This document shows, piece after piece, positions 35,887 to 48,452 of a stretch of DNA of 64,000 nt. The position numbers and the translations under genes are program-made. Under the pieces are notes generated by a model. That model worked only from the letters and a program-made list of their open reading frames with translations. It was not told the origin of the DNA and did not search any database. This DNA comes from Spizellomyces punctatus DAOM BR117 (lineage: Eukaryota; Chytridiomycota; Chytridiomycetes; Spizellomycetales; Spizellomycetaceae). Every line of letters begins with the position of its first letter. Within the stretch, counting starts at the first letter, position 1. Location of the stretch: assembly GCF_000182565.1 (NCBI RefSeq), contig NW_015971538.1:1980983-2044982 (forward strand), written 5' to 3'.

Positions 35887-38800
35887 ATGGCACGCGCTGA
35901 CGACGTGGATCTGGATGCGACGCATACGGATTTGCGGGAGCAGGAGCTTTCACTGCCGACAATTTTGGGTCGCATGCCAGCAAGAACACGCCCAGCACAA
36001 CGCGAGGATGTGTTGCCTAAAAGGACACGCAGACATGAACGATTTCAAGCACCCGAGCAATTGGGCATAAGTTACTTCGCATCGGGCCTTCAAGCCTGTT
36101 TCTCTGTTGTTGCCTGGGGAGTATTCTTTTTTGTTTTGGCCCATATTTCGAGGACCTGTCGTGTTGGAAAGTTGATTCTCATCTGGTTACCCACTGGCGC
36201 ACTCGCATCCGCCATGATGAGAACGGACACGGCGGTACGATACGTGTTAGCGTTATTTTACGTGCTCATAGTGATGGGATCCATGGCTATGGAATTTCCT
36301 ATCGCTACAGCAGGCGTTGTTGCAGTCTCTTCTGGTGTTGTCGGGGTGCTTATATCAACAGTGATGCGATGGGCGGTCCCAAACGTATCAAAAGGGCTGG
36401 AGACTTTGCGGGGAATTGTGATTTTCTCATGTCTCATTCCGGTATCAGCTCTGTTGGAAACTTGCTGCTTTGCATTAGGGATGTCGTCTCTGCAATTGTT
36501 AGCTGGAGTTTCTTACAAGCAGCTCGTTTTCAACATGTTCCCGCCGGTTATGTTGGGTTTGCTAGTAACCTGCCCGTTTTTGACGACCATGGATAAGAGG
36601 AAGGCGATTCATGTTGTGTGGTTTTGGAAGCAAGGCTATATGTACGAGGCTCTATGGTTTACTCTTTCGATTGGCCTGGCAGTCGGCTTACCCTTCACAT
36701 TCGCCTCGGTTCCCAATAACAATTTTGGACCAGTGTTCTTCTACATGTTTCCACTGTCGATGGCCGTGGCTTTAACGACCGGCATGTCTGGTCTGTGTGT
36801 TTACGCGGCAGTGGCCATTACCTCTGTGCTATCAGCGAATATTGTACTAGTACAACCTTCCGCTCCTGTGGATACCGACTACACCTCCTTTCGCACTGAG
36901 ATGTTGCAGCGATTACAATACTGGGTCTGTGTGATGATGACCGCTGGTCTAATGCTAGCCGCTGCTGTCGCCGAAAGAAATGCTCTTTTAGCGATTCTAG
37001 AACGTAAAGAACGGGAACGGGAGCGGAATAATCGTGACGAATCTCTTAAGCGACCTAGTGCTGCTTTGGCAGCCTCTGAATCTAGCATGGTGCTCGGGTT
37101 TGTGTGCAATGAGCTACGTAAGCCAATAGAGGACATTGTGCGGATGACGGAACCCATGGCCCTCGTGGGAGAGGATGCTTTTGCGGCTGCTTCTGTCTCG
37201 TTATGCGGTCGCGCCATCAAAAGGTTGGGAGAGCACATTCTTCAGTTACTAACAGATGCCTACGACTTTGCGCGGATTGGCAATGGACTGGTGACACCCA
37301 AAGTGTCTGTAGTGAATCTGCCGGAGTTGCTGGAGCAGATTACGACTGCCGTACGTGCTCAATATGGAAACCGGAAGATCCAGTTGGAAGTTCGACTTGC
37401 GCCTGGCTTACCCCAATACGTATTGGTTGATGAAAGTTGCTTGAGACGGGTATTACAAGTTCTTTGTGCCAATGCTTGCAAGGTAAGAATCCTTGAGCGT
37501 AAGCTGTTTAGTACAGAGACTGAGTAAGCGGATTCGTCACTAGCATGTTTCGCGACGCAGCCGCATCATCTTTGATGCCGTTCTGTCAACAAAATACTCC
37601 CGCGGCGGAGAAAAGAGAGATACTGTTGACGTTGATATGTCCATTACAGTAACGGACTGGGTATTAGAGCACCCCCAAGCCGACATTTTGCTCCGTCCTT
37701 ATGCTCACCTCTCGGCCACGACAACCGCAACGGCGGATCTGTCACTCGCGGTTGCCAGCGGCTTTGCGCGCTGCATGGGTGGAAGGGTCGTCGTGTTTGG
37801 CCAGCATGGTCGAGGAACGGTCTTCTCGTGTAAATTTCCCCTTCGGGTTTTGGAACGGCCGCCCAGTTTGGGCGAAATGGAAATGGGTGACTTGGGGGTA
37901 TCAGAAACTTCTTCGATAGCATCCACTCCCCCAGCCTCATTACCCACGACGTTAGAACGTCCAAGTCGACCACCGTTGCTGCGTCAACTTACCGGTGCAG
38001 CTGGCAATGCTGCTGGGGCCCTACTTACCAAAGATATTTCCCGCCGGCTGTCTTTGGGGACTTTGAGAAGAAGGTCAAGAGATTACGCTGCCGTTTCTGG
38101 TAATGAAGCAACTATGACTGTAGAACACACAACGGAGGACTACCCTCCAGATACCCCTCCCGAAACCCACATCGGCGAAATTGAGCCTGTGGAGTCTGGG
38201 CCATCAGATTTTAAAGATTCCAAGAAGCTTGTTCTCGTTGTAGACGACTCGAGCATCAGCCGTGCGATATTGGTGCGTATGCTGCAGAGGTATCCGCAAT
38301 TAGATGTGCACGAAGCGGCAAATGGTTCGCGGGCGCTGCAACTCTGCCTTGCACAGACGTTTTCAATCATTTTCATGGATATGGAGATGCCGGAAATGAC
38401 TGGACCTGTAAGCATCTGTGCTTGGTCGTCTTCAGGAGGGTTGGATATCTTACCTGAGAGCTTATTTAACGCATGTTATAGGCGGTAGCTCTGCGTCTCC
38501 GCCACGAAGGCCTCACCGCACCCATTATCCTTACAACGGCCAATACGTTAGGCCAAGATCAACTTCGTCAATCTGGAATTAACGAACTGCTCGTTAAGCC
38601 CATTACCAAAGAGAATATCAAAAATGTGCTGAGCAAGTACGGTGTCATTGAAGAACTCGAGCCGACGTATCCACCCGAGACACCACTCAGTTCGGCCCCA
38701 ACCACTATGGAGCGGTCCGAGACAGCTGATCTCCTTCCCAAGCACCCAAAAGATGGCATAACGGGCTACGAATCTCCGAAATCAACACCATCATCTTCTC

Positions 38801-39777
38801 TTAGCCGCCCTTCCAGCCTGTTCCGCCCGCAACACCTACTGGTGGGGAACGCCGCGATATTGGTGGTGGATGATAACCCTATCGGCAGAGCGCTATTGAA
38901 AAAAGCGCTGACCCAGATCTTGCCAGGACGGGACATTGTCGAGGCGGCGGACGGATCTGAGGCGGTGGCTAGATGTGCAGCTGGTGAGAAATTTGCCATC
39001 ATCTATATGGATTTAGAAATGCCGCATATGGATGGAGATGTAAGTTCGCACTGTCTTATTTTCTAATTGTCACACAGTCAGAAATTCAAACATCACCACC
39101 CAAAACAGATTGCTGCCACTCGCATTCGCAATATGCGCGTAGCGTCTGGCGGTCCCCCCATCGTGGCCGTCACAGGGCATGGTCTCGACTCAGAGGCCTA
39201 CCATAGCCTCCGCGCTGCAGGGATAAACGAAGCCATCAGCAAGCCCGTCGCGCGGGAAGTCCTTGTTGATACTCTGCGCCGGTATGGCATCCTTGGTATA
39301 TCCCCCAGCCCCTCAGGAACAACGTCCCCGGAATTTGAGCGCAAAGATGCGGGATTCGCTCCAGTACGGATGGGTTCTTCCGTCTCTGAATCTGTGGTGC
39401 GGAGCGCTCCTGGGTCATCGCGGTTAATGACACCGGATTTAGGAGCTGCCGTGCGTGCATTGAGGGACAGAGAACGCCTATCACCCCTGTCCAGGTCCAG
39501 AAGTCCATCTCCTGAAAGAAAGCAGCCTCATCGAGGCGAATCTGCGGAAGCAGGCAGAAGATCGACCATTTCCTCCGGATCTTCTCCTACATTCAAATTA
39601 AAGGGTCGATCAGGCGGTACGTCGCCCGATACCGCATCCCCTCCCGAGCATGCTGCAAATTCACCTGGGGATCTCCGGCGAATCCTCCTGCGCGGCGGAT
39701 CACCCGTCGAGATCCCTCGTCGTCGATTGGCTTCGGCTCCGGATGTCGGGCTGAGTAGGAACTCTGGGGTGGAATGA
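35887..39777 (+). CDS. MASE1 pseudo-histidine kinase with two receiver domains
   Basis: Exons 35887..37482, 37544..38407, 38482..39039, 39109..39777; all phase 0; 1,228 aa. The ATG at 35887 is the first in frame. A MASE1-type sensor follows (LIWLPTGALAS, about ten helices), then a coiled coil. The H box reads FVCNELRKPI: Asn408 stands where the phospho-accepting His belongs. The ATPase-like domain keeps an N-box Asn (CANACK) but G1 is TDWVLEHPQ and G2 is TATADLSLA, both without the glycines. Two receivers follow: REC1 from about 760 (VLVVDDS, Asp811 in FMDMEMP, LTTAN, VKP) and REC2 from about 945 (ILVVDDN, Asp997 in YMDLEMP, VTGHG, SKP), both with all key residues. The tail is Ser/Pro/Arg-rich. 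Autokinase activity seems impossible; it is probably a membrane receptor that accepts phosphate from another kinase. Confidence 0.88.
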
Positions 39778-42700
39778 GCGGTATTGATAGAGCACAGCTC
39801 TCAAATGTATACATTATTGTTCGTTTGTTTATTGTGACGTGATATGTTGTGACTGCGACTGCTTTATTTGATGCATGTCTTATTTTAATCACCATTTCTC
39901 CGCTGAATCTGCATAAATATCATCCAAGAAGAATTAGGAACGTACACACATGCTAATATGATAAACAATTAACAATAGCGCACGAATATATGTATCCACA
40001 ATTTGATTCCTTCAGACAAGCATGTAAATGATAGTAGTATAAGCCGCGTAGCTATGATATAGCAAACTTGCATCGCTAAGGTGTCGTCTATATGTGTCCA
40101 AAGTCCTTCCTCATGAATGAATGAGTTTTCGGGTACAAAGCAAGGTTGCGCAGCGTGATCTTGACCTGATCCCCCAATCCCCAACGATCATAGTCCGCAA
40201 AACGCAGGCAAATGAAGCCTGAAGATTAAAAAAGACCAAGACTGCTTGAGAAGTCAAAAAAACAAATTCCGAAAATAATCAGAAAGTGAGTGCACCATTT
40301 TAGAACATCAACTCGGTGCTGCCAGTTATACGTTTTACAGTTATTCATCACTTTGACATCTCTGAAGCTAATACTCAGGCCCTCAATTTATACTTCAAGT
40401 CTCGGGTGACTGATATACATGAGTGTGCTGGCTGCAGTTGCGAATCAGATGCGAATCCGACAGTAAATCAGTTCTTGTGCCTACTTCGAAACTTTTGAGA
40501 CTTAAAAGAGCATTGTAATCGTAATATTGACTGCTGTTATTTTGGTGGCTCGGATGTCTACGCCCGTCGCAAGATAAATTATTGACTGGATTGACAGGTA
40601 TGCCTTGATAAGGTCATTCACGACCTGTTGTGCAGAAGAAAAACCGCTCAGTATCCTATCTGCAACCCGACTGGATTGTCAAGTCTAAACTCGAGATGAA
40701 CGCTAACATGTGGTTTAATGGCTCCTATGAAAAGGAGAGAGTGCCCAACTGGGTCTTTTAGAAGGACGACATTTCTTCTTGGTGGTCGAAGTGGGCATGG
40801 AATGATAATCATTCAGACAAGAAAGCACAGCACGGGCTCCAAAAAGAGCAAGGTTGAGGAAGAAGTGAGATTCATGCACGATGGCGGTTATGTTACCTCT
40901 TAAATGTGCATTATGAGGGGACTCGCAGCCGCCGGCCGTAGCTCTCCCCTCTAGCATTAATCATCAGCAGTAGTGGGACAGCACTCGAAACATTTTCGTC
41001 CTCTCGCTGAATTCACTCGGCCCCCAATGTACTCAATATACGAGCAGATAACACAGTACATCCCTCGCAAGGAAGCGTTAAAAACTTTGGGTGTATTAAC
41101 CGCCTTAGGCCGAGCTAAGGTCATTCAGAATGTCGATCCTTACCAGTGCCGACCTTGGATAGTTGAAGGTACTGGCGGAGCTCACATCCGCCCTGGGTTT
41201 CTCTTGCCATAACGACAAGGACGACTGTGTTTGAATGATATATTCACGGTGACGCTTGCTGACACCACTCTCAGCGTTAATTCCATTGGGGAATTGGTAT
41301 TTAATATACCATATTACAGTGCCCACCGGCTGGCCAAAAGTTTGAACATTTGCAGTCAAGGAACATGCAGACCCTCCTAATGATTTATCTGGCTGTGATG
41401 TTATCCGGTGCGGCGAGAATCGAAGAGATGAAGCCAGCGGTATCAAACTGCATCATAGTAGGAGTCATTGAAGCGGTCATTGCTGAGAAATACTTCGGGG
41501 ATCGCCGGTTCTCCGTAGATCTTGTTAATGAATATTCGCAGGCGGACTGTGTGCCTAGGGATCATCGTGAAGTTCAACACCACAGAGATGTGTCAAGCCA
41601 TGTGGGGGATGACTGCCACCAGGTACCGTAGCCCGTCCATCTACGCTGGACTAAACTCGTAGATAATTTGTTAAATCTGCCTGGTAGATGGTGCATGGAA
41701 AGTAACCGCGAATATTTAAACGTCCTTCCCGCGGGAGGACTTAATGAAGTCCCGATCCCCAGAGGAATAACGTCAAGAATGACGGTGTCAGCAAGCCTTG
41801 TTCCATAGATGTATGATCCAAGAGCAGGCTTCGTTGTCGTTTTTAGTCAGAGAGCACGCAACGCGGAAACGAGCTCCACCACTTGAAACCTATCTACATG
41901 GACGAATGGGCGGACCGGTGTCCTTGCGCAACCACTTACGATCTTCCATATGCGAATCATGGAAGTGTGGTCATGGAACCCTGCCAATCGGAGTAAAAGG
42001 CAAACTATAACTCGTGAATTTACACATCCTTACCTAGAACCTCATTGTGCGAGTGTCTAGTCAACTAGAATGGTCAACACGAGCTCGGAGGAAGACGACG
42101 AAGATGGTGATCGATCTTATAAATGGTTCAGGCAAGAGGCACTCCTTACTGCCGGACTTTAATATCTTCAAGTTCACAATGAAAGCGGAATTTTGGCGTC
42201 CTGACTGCCTGTTTGGCATTATCGTCGAAGCATGGACAATATTTCAAACCGCATCTGGTTTTTCGATGAGATCTAGGAGTGACACACTTTCACGATTATC
42301 AGAATTCTACAAGCTGAGAATTAACCTGCTGTCTCTAGAATATTTGGAAATGCTTGCTAATTGAAATCTTTGATTTTCCAACGCTTTCGTTCCTCTCAAT
42401 AAGTCACTGATGTTAAACTAGTCAAGACAGATGGATTTTCAGATTTTTCCTTGTCCCATCGCTGCCTATGAATGTCCAGCAGTGGGTCATGGGCAATGTC
42501 AAGTAGCGACAAGGACATCACATGGCCGGCAGCAGAACCTTTTGTCAACTGCATAGGCCACATGTCAAGTGAGCCATGTCCCAAAAGTGTGACAGAATTT
42601 TGCAGGAGCGCATACAGAAATGCTTAACTCTGCTAACCCTATGCTACTAGTATTGGAAACACATGGGGTGACTTCTACGGGTTCCACTGAGAGCCTTACT

Positions 42701-42980
42701 GGAATAAATAGCAAAATGTGCGTACTTGCTGGGTCACTTTATGCTTCAATCTTGAAGTTGCTCAGTGTCCTCATGACATATACAAGAAAAGAAAATACGC
42801 TGGGATACAGCCTAGATGCGCTTCGGTCCCTTTTCGTAAACATCCATAGGTGTGAACACCCTTGCCCAAGTCACAACTACAACCAGTATAACTAAACATT
42901 AGAAAACTCGAAAATATAGAAAAGAACTTGTTCCAACGAACTCCTTCCGAGGAAAAAAGAAAGCGCATCAATGTTGGCAG
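39778..42980. other. Gene-poor region with degraded coding-like stretches
   Basis: 3.2 kb without an intact gene. Between about 40960 and 42380 several plus-strand frames have protein-like composition, interrupted by stops and frame changes, e.g. RPPMYSIYEQITQYIPRK near 41026 and GIIVKFNTTEMCQAMWG near 41558. No domain is recognised. It could be a decayed gene or mobile element. Confidence 0.35.
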
Positions 42981-43070
42981 CGCTCCCGGCCAGGGTCGAA
43001 CTGGCAACCTCTCGGTAGCTAGTAGCTAATGCTAACAGCCGAACGCGCTAACCAATTGCGCCACGGAAGC
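42981..43070 (-). tRNA. tRNA-Asn (GTT) with a 16-nt intron
   Basis: Minus strand. Acceptor GCTTCCG pairs with CGGGAGC (one G-U). D arm GCGC/GCGC, anticodon arm TTCGG/CCGAG with loop CTGTTA-A, T arm GCCAG/CTGGC around TTCGACC. A 16-nt intron (43017..43032) sits at the canonical site one base 3' of anticodon GTT. The mature tRNA is 74 nt with the discriminator. No encoded CCA. Confidence 0.9.
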
Positions 43071-43442
43071 TGCATGAAGTGATATGGAGATGATACATAT
43101 ATCCAAATTTTCGCGCCTCTGGAGATGGTCAGAATTGTAAATTCGACGTGGGAGAAAGTTCGAAGACGGACCAAGTCTGAACTACAATTATACTTCTATT
43201 AATGAAAAAAAAATGCTTCCAAACCGACATCAATAAACCTCCTACTACTTTTTGGTTCCTCATTCATACAGAACGAAAGTAAATCGTCCTTTCCTCCCCC
43301 AAACAGAATGCATACAGTAAAACAAAAACAATCCAAATAAAACCTTTGAAAACAAAAAAAAAGCGGAAATGACCCAAGAAAGACAAGAAAAGCTACATAC
43401 AAGAAATCGTTTCTTGGAAATGAACCGAGAGCAAAAGACTCT
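43071..43442. other. Intergenic between tRNA-Asn and ATG1
   Basis: AT-rich 3' flank of ATG1; no supported gene. Confidence 0.5.
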
Positions 43443-46400
43443 TTAACCAACGGCTTTCCGAGAAACAGCGCCAACACGTCCCCAAAGACTTGCTACAAAT
43501 CGCTCCAAAACTCTCTTATCCTCGTCTGACATGGCGCCTTCGGCATCAACGTCGCAATCGTCGCCCATGAGGAGGAGAGCTTCGACGAGGAGGATGGCGT
43601 GGCGGTACATGCTCTCGCATTGAGAGTGAGAGGGTTGGGACGAGAGTTCATTTAGGGCTGCGGTACGGGACTGAAAGATGACCCTTGTTTAAGCAAAAAT
43701 GTATGAATCATGTCTAAAAAACATGGGTACTCACCACTTCCAAAGCCCGATCGTACACGACTCGCTCAACACAACGTCGCCCTTCTTCTACGCCTGATCC
43801 TTCAATTTTCCCTCTGCACGTCTCAGCAGCATCCAAACACTCGTTAAAGCGTTCTCGAACCCATTGCACAGCGGTGCTCAAAATGCGCAAATTGACACCA
43901 CCGCTTCGAGACTCCCACACGCCTTTAGCAACCTCTATACCAAGCTGGTAGCATCGAAGAGCTAGAAGGTAGCAACCGAGGGCTTCCTCTGCAGTCGTTG
44001 GAGACACAGAGGATGACGAAAGCAGGGAATCACCGAGCTGCTGTACGGCGTGGCCTCGAAGGGCGCAAAGATTCAGGGTGTCAAGCAGAGGATGGTATCC
44101 CTCAGTTTGAACGACCTCCAAGCCAGAGTGGATATTTGGGCCTGGTGAGCCTGTTCTACCGCCTGTCCCACCGGCAGTGGCTGCTGCCGCATAGGCTGCT
44201 GGAGGAGTGGTCCCCAATATTCCTCCTGGAGAGCCTGATCCTCCAGAGTTACTGGAAGAGACGTTAAGGAATTGATGTGTCGATTCGCGCAAGGATCCGA
44301 AAATACGACCTATCGAGGAAATATAAAGTATGTTATGACACACCAAACAGTCGATCTGCTTTTCGCATACATGCATACCTTGTGTCTTGGGCTCAAGTCT
44401 AAGACTCCGAGGACTATGTGGCGACCCAGATGAAACGGAAGCACTGGAAGACGTGCCAGAACCAACGAGACCCGATATCGGCACAGGGACGCCTTGACTC
44501 GATCCCGTGCTAGGACTTCTTCCCCTAGCAGGAGGAAGAAACACGGCATGTCCGGCGGCAGCAGAGATAGGGCTGACAGGACCCGACTCGCCGGCGCCTA
44601 GATCTTGAGCATTTTTGCCCACCGCTCCAGCTACCTCATCGGCAAGCCAATTGACCTCAACAACCCGTTTTTCGACAACGACATATTCTTCCAGGCTGGC
44701 CCTGACATTGCCGTGGCTGCCGCTTCCGCTTCCGCTGCCACTACGTGCACTTGTTTCCAGCCGCCGAGCGACTGGCGGTGACAGAGTTGCTGGTGGATCT
44801 CCTACCGTTTCTTGCTCTCCAACGACATCATCGGCGTCCGCATCGCTCAATTCCAGGGACCCCAACGAGCTCAGAGAGGAGTTATTGTTGCCATCTCGTG
44901 TATCTTCCTCAGGTCCTGGTGCCTGCGCACTGGAACCTGGTACAGGCTCGACACTACCGGTGGCATGAACAAAAATGGAAGGATCCACATTGGCATATCC
45001 AGGAAAAGGCGGCTCGATCGCGACACTGACTCCACCACGTGTGTGGTCCAACATGTCGACTTTGCGCGCGTGGCTGACATCTTCTTCAACGACAACTGAA
45101 GAAAATGGTGGCACTTTCTCCCCTTCAAATCCAACGGATGCCTCCTTCCGAACTTCATCCCTGTAATCCGAATCATCCCCAGGGATTTTCATCCTCCCTC
45201 TTTCGGACCCAGTCCGTTCCAGTCGCAGATTGTCGCTGTATCCATAGGTGGGAGGATGCGGCCCATATACGATCTCGTCGGCTTTTACATGAAACACCGG
45301 TGCAGACGTCTGGCGCTGCATATCAAGGCGCTGAATGTGGCGCATAGGTGCAGATGACGGGGAAGGATGCCGCATGCTCTGGTGGTCGTAGACGTCTGTC
45401 GGATGCCCAAGTCCAGATCCCGCGGTGTACTGCGACGACGAGGCCAGCATGTCTGCTTCAACACGGCCAGCAGGAACCGCATTCGGATGAGCCATTCCGA
45501 GGACCTGCGTCTGAGACTGTCTTAGACTTGATGGATGGGTCACGGTCGTCTGTTTTGCGGGTGATGTATGGACACGGTACAGTGGGGCCGGCATTTGGGC
45601 ATCGCCTCGAGGTAAGCCGAGACCCTCTGAGATGGCAATATGTCCTCGGTTCGTGACATCAAACAGCGGTTCAGTACTGCTCGGTCCCAATGCAAATGGA
45701 GGATCCCCTTCAAGAGCAATACTGCTTGGTATTGATGTCGTTCCTTTTTGTGAAGAAGACGATGGGCTTCGCCGTAGGGTGCCCCTCAATAAACCCTCAC
45801 TAGCGTTAAAGGATCCGACTGTGTGCCCGCCAATAGCCCGGTTGCTGATGACGCAAGGATCGGCAAAGAACGCTTCAAACGACATTCGCTCAGAGGGATT
45901 TCTCTTTAGTAATTTCCTTATCAGATCCTTCAAATCATCACTTATAGGCTGTGCTCCCTGCATATGAGGAAACCGTGGGCTTGAACTGGGACTAGTCCCC
46001 AATCTTCTGCTTGGGGATGACGACAGTGCATTACTTCTTCTCCCAGCTACCATTGACGCCATGTCTTCACCTGGAAAAAGAATGATGCCTTCACCGCGTT
46101 CAATCTTCCTCAACAGGTCAATGTGATTTTGGGCTTTGAAGGGTGGCCGCCCAGTTACCATTTCGTACAGAATGGCACCAAAAGACCATAGATCTGCTTT
46201 GGCATCATATCTGTCCCCGCGGAGAATCTCTGGCGCCATATAGAGGGGGGAGCCGCACAAGGTAGATGCCAAGGACTGGGAGGGCAGCGCACGAGCAAAA
46301 CCAAAGTCAGCCAACTTGAGCATTGGCAGAGGCGGTACGGTGACGTACGTTCCGGGTTTCGCAGGATTGGGTATTCGGACGGCTGGTGAGTCTTGAGGAG

Positions 46401-47103
46401 CTGGTGACAGCAGTACATTCTGTTTTCTTCCAATCAGCCATTCGCTCTTTTGGAAACAACGACCGGATAGTTTAAGCATACCTGCGGCTTCAAGTCGCGA
46501 TGAATCAAGCTATGGGCTCGCAGGAATTCCATCGCCGAAGCTAAACAAGATGCAAAATAAACCGTAAGTCCCCTTGTACGATTTTACATTCTGTTTTGAT
46601 ATGGAGCATACCGAGCTGCTTCAGAAAGTGCCGCACTACAACATCATTTAGCCCGCCCCACGGCCCAGCCAGCGGATTCCATGCGCCCGCTTCGACGGTC
46701 GCCCCGCCGACAAGGCCACGGCGCTTGATGTAATGTGAGAGGTCACCGAGGGAGCAGTATTCCATGATGAGATGGATGTGCTTATCCGTTTTCTGTAACA
46801 GCATGCAACGTGAGTAGCTGCATTTTTGAGGTGCATCCACATGTTCCGAAACCCTACCATGATATCCAACAGGGCCACAACATGCTCATGCTGAATTCCC
46901 TTTAGAATCTTGATTTCACCCTCTAGATTCTCAGCTAATTTCCTATTTAGTTTATCCCTCGACACGGACTTTACGGCAACTGGTTGTCCAGAAGAAATGG
47001 ATTTCCCCATGTACACCGTAGCAAAGGACCCTCGCCCGATTTCGTGTCCGATGATGTAGTCACCGACCGCAGTCGATGATACAGTTGATGGTATTGAAGA
47101 CAT
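43443..47103 (-). CDS. ATG1: ATG1 (ULK-type) autophagy-initiating protein kinase
   Basis: Six exons: 46858..47103, 46612..46792, 46482..46540, 46419..44379, 43735..44309, 43443..43670; 1,109 aa. The 69-nt intron 44310..44378 is in frame and could be read through, but has GTATGC...GATAG signals. The kinase domain has [14 protein letters not shown] (Lys45), [24 protein letters not shown] (Asp158), a 30-residue insert before ADFGFA (Asp200), [10 protein letters not shown] and [16 protein letters not shown]. The insert and GGDL-like motif are typical of ATG1/ULK. A long Ser/Pro-rich disordered middle is followed by a helical C-terminal region (tMIT/EAT-like, from about residue 880) that in the family binds ATG13. 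It starts autophagy under TORC1 control. Confidence 0.95.
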
Positions 47104-48452
47104 TGGGGAATCTCGTCAATAGTCGCTTTGTTGGGTCTCTTCGTTGCAATGTGGCTTTCAAAGACGACTAGAATAAGGTTTGCGGTTGTTTCTACTAAAA
47201 AGATTTTGTTGAGCGACGATTCTCGTCTGTGGTGGGCGCAAATCACCTAGCTCACCTGACAATACACAACTACCCAGATTACCGATGCGGATATTAGAAA
47301 AATTTGGGACAAACTTGGGCAACCAAAAATATGTACACTATAAGAGGTGGCAACAGAGAAAAGGGAAGGACTGCGGCAAAAGACAGCAACAAAAAAAGTG
47401 GAAGCAAAACAGAAAACAGGGAAGGGGAATGCTAAGGTAAGGCTGTAGGTAGCATGATACGGCCGGGAAGCCACTCCGTAGGAGTGCTCCGGGCAACCAG
47501 ACAACGTAAAGCTGCCTGTTTACTTTCTGTCTCTCCCTCCCTTTTTTTTTCACTAGAGGTCCAAGCTGACAAGTGTATCAGGTTCTACGACTGCGCTCCC
47601 AAAAGGAATGGTGGGTTGGTAAGTAGGGAGCGGCTTGTGGTTGACCAAAACAAACTGCTCGAAAGATATAGAGTTGGCAGTGCAGTGCCTTTGTGTGTGT
47701 GTGTGTGTGGTTGTGCTGTGTGGGCTGGACACTGACGGTCCTGTGCAGTATGTGACTCTGCGCGAAGAGAATGTTGGGAGGTGGTCGCAAATGCACTCGC
47801 GAGTAAAGAAATGCGTTCCTGTTGCAGGCCGGTGGGAAAGTTACGCTTCTTGCCAGTTGCTGCTTTTTCCGTTGTCCTCCCTCGTTTCCGAACGTAAGAG
47901 GCAGGTTGTCGTTGTGCAAAGTAACTTGGAAGGCAATAATAATCAAGGGGAGAGGAGGTGGCGAATCTGTCCGAAAGCGACAAAGTTCAACCCAGCTGCG
48001 GAGGGAAGGAGGAGGTTTCCTTCAAGTCGCGTGGTTTGGGGCAATTGCGTGTACGAGTTTGCCCTATTATTGATTTGATGGTGGAAGAAGTGTAAACCTT
48101 TGGCCGTGGAGGTCACTCTCCTTACGACACTTTTCAATTAATTATGTTGGTAAAACTAAAATGCTTGTAACGTAAAAAAACACACAATCCCTTCGATGGT
48201 GTGATAACTGCAGTATCTTGCGCGTGCGGACAAATCACAACAAGTAAAGATCACGCCAAAACAACATCTTGCGAGATAATGATTCCAGTCATATGACCGT
48301 GACATCATGTGACAGCTGCTTACATCATGAAGATCAAGGGATTGTTCATCATCAGTTGAAAGGGTTAACACCTCGTATATTTTCAATGTCCCTTGCAATA
48401 TATGTGCCTTCAAATATAAACAATAAAAAAATACATCACGGATAAGCCATAG
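47104..48452. other. ATG1 upstream region
   Basis: 1.35 kb between the ATG1 start and the nitrate-transporter stop, both minus strand. It contains a (TG)9 run and otherwise nothing I can call. Likely ATG1 promoter and 5'UTR. Confidence 0.5.
47692..47709. repeat. (TG)9 microsatellite
   Basis: Nine perfect TG dinucleotides in the ATG1 upstream region, followed by imperfect GTTGTGCTGTG. Confidence 0.9.
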
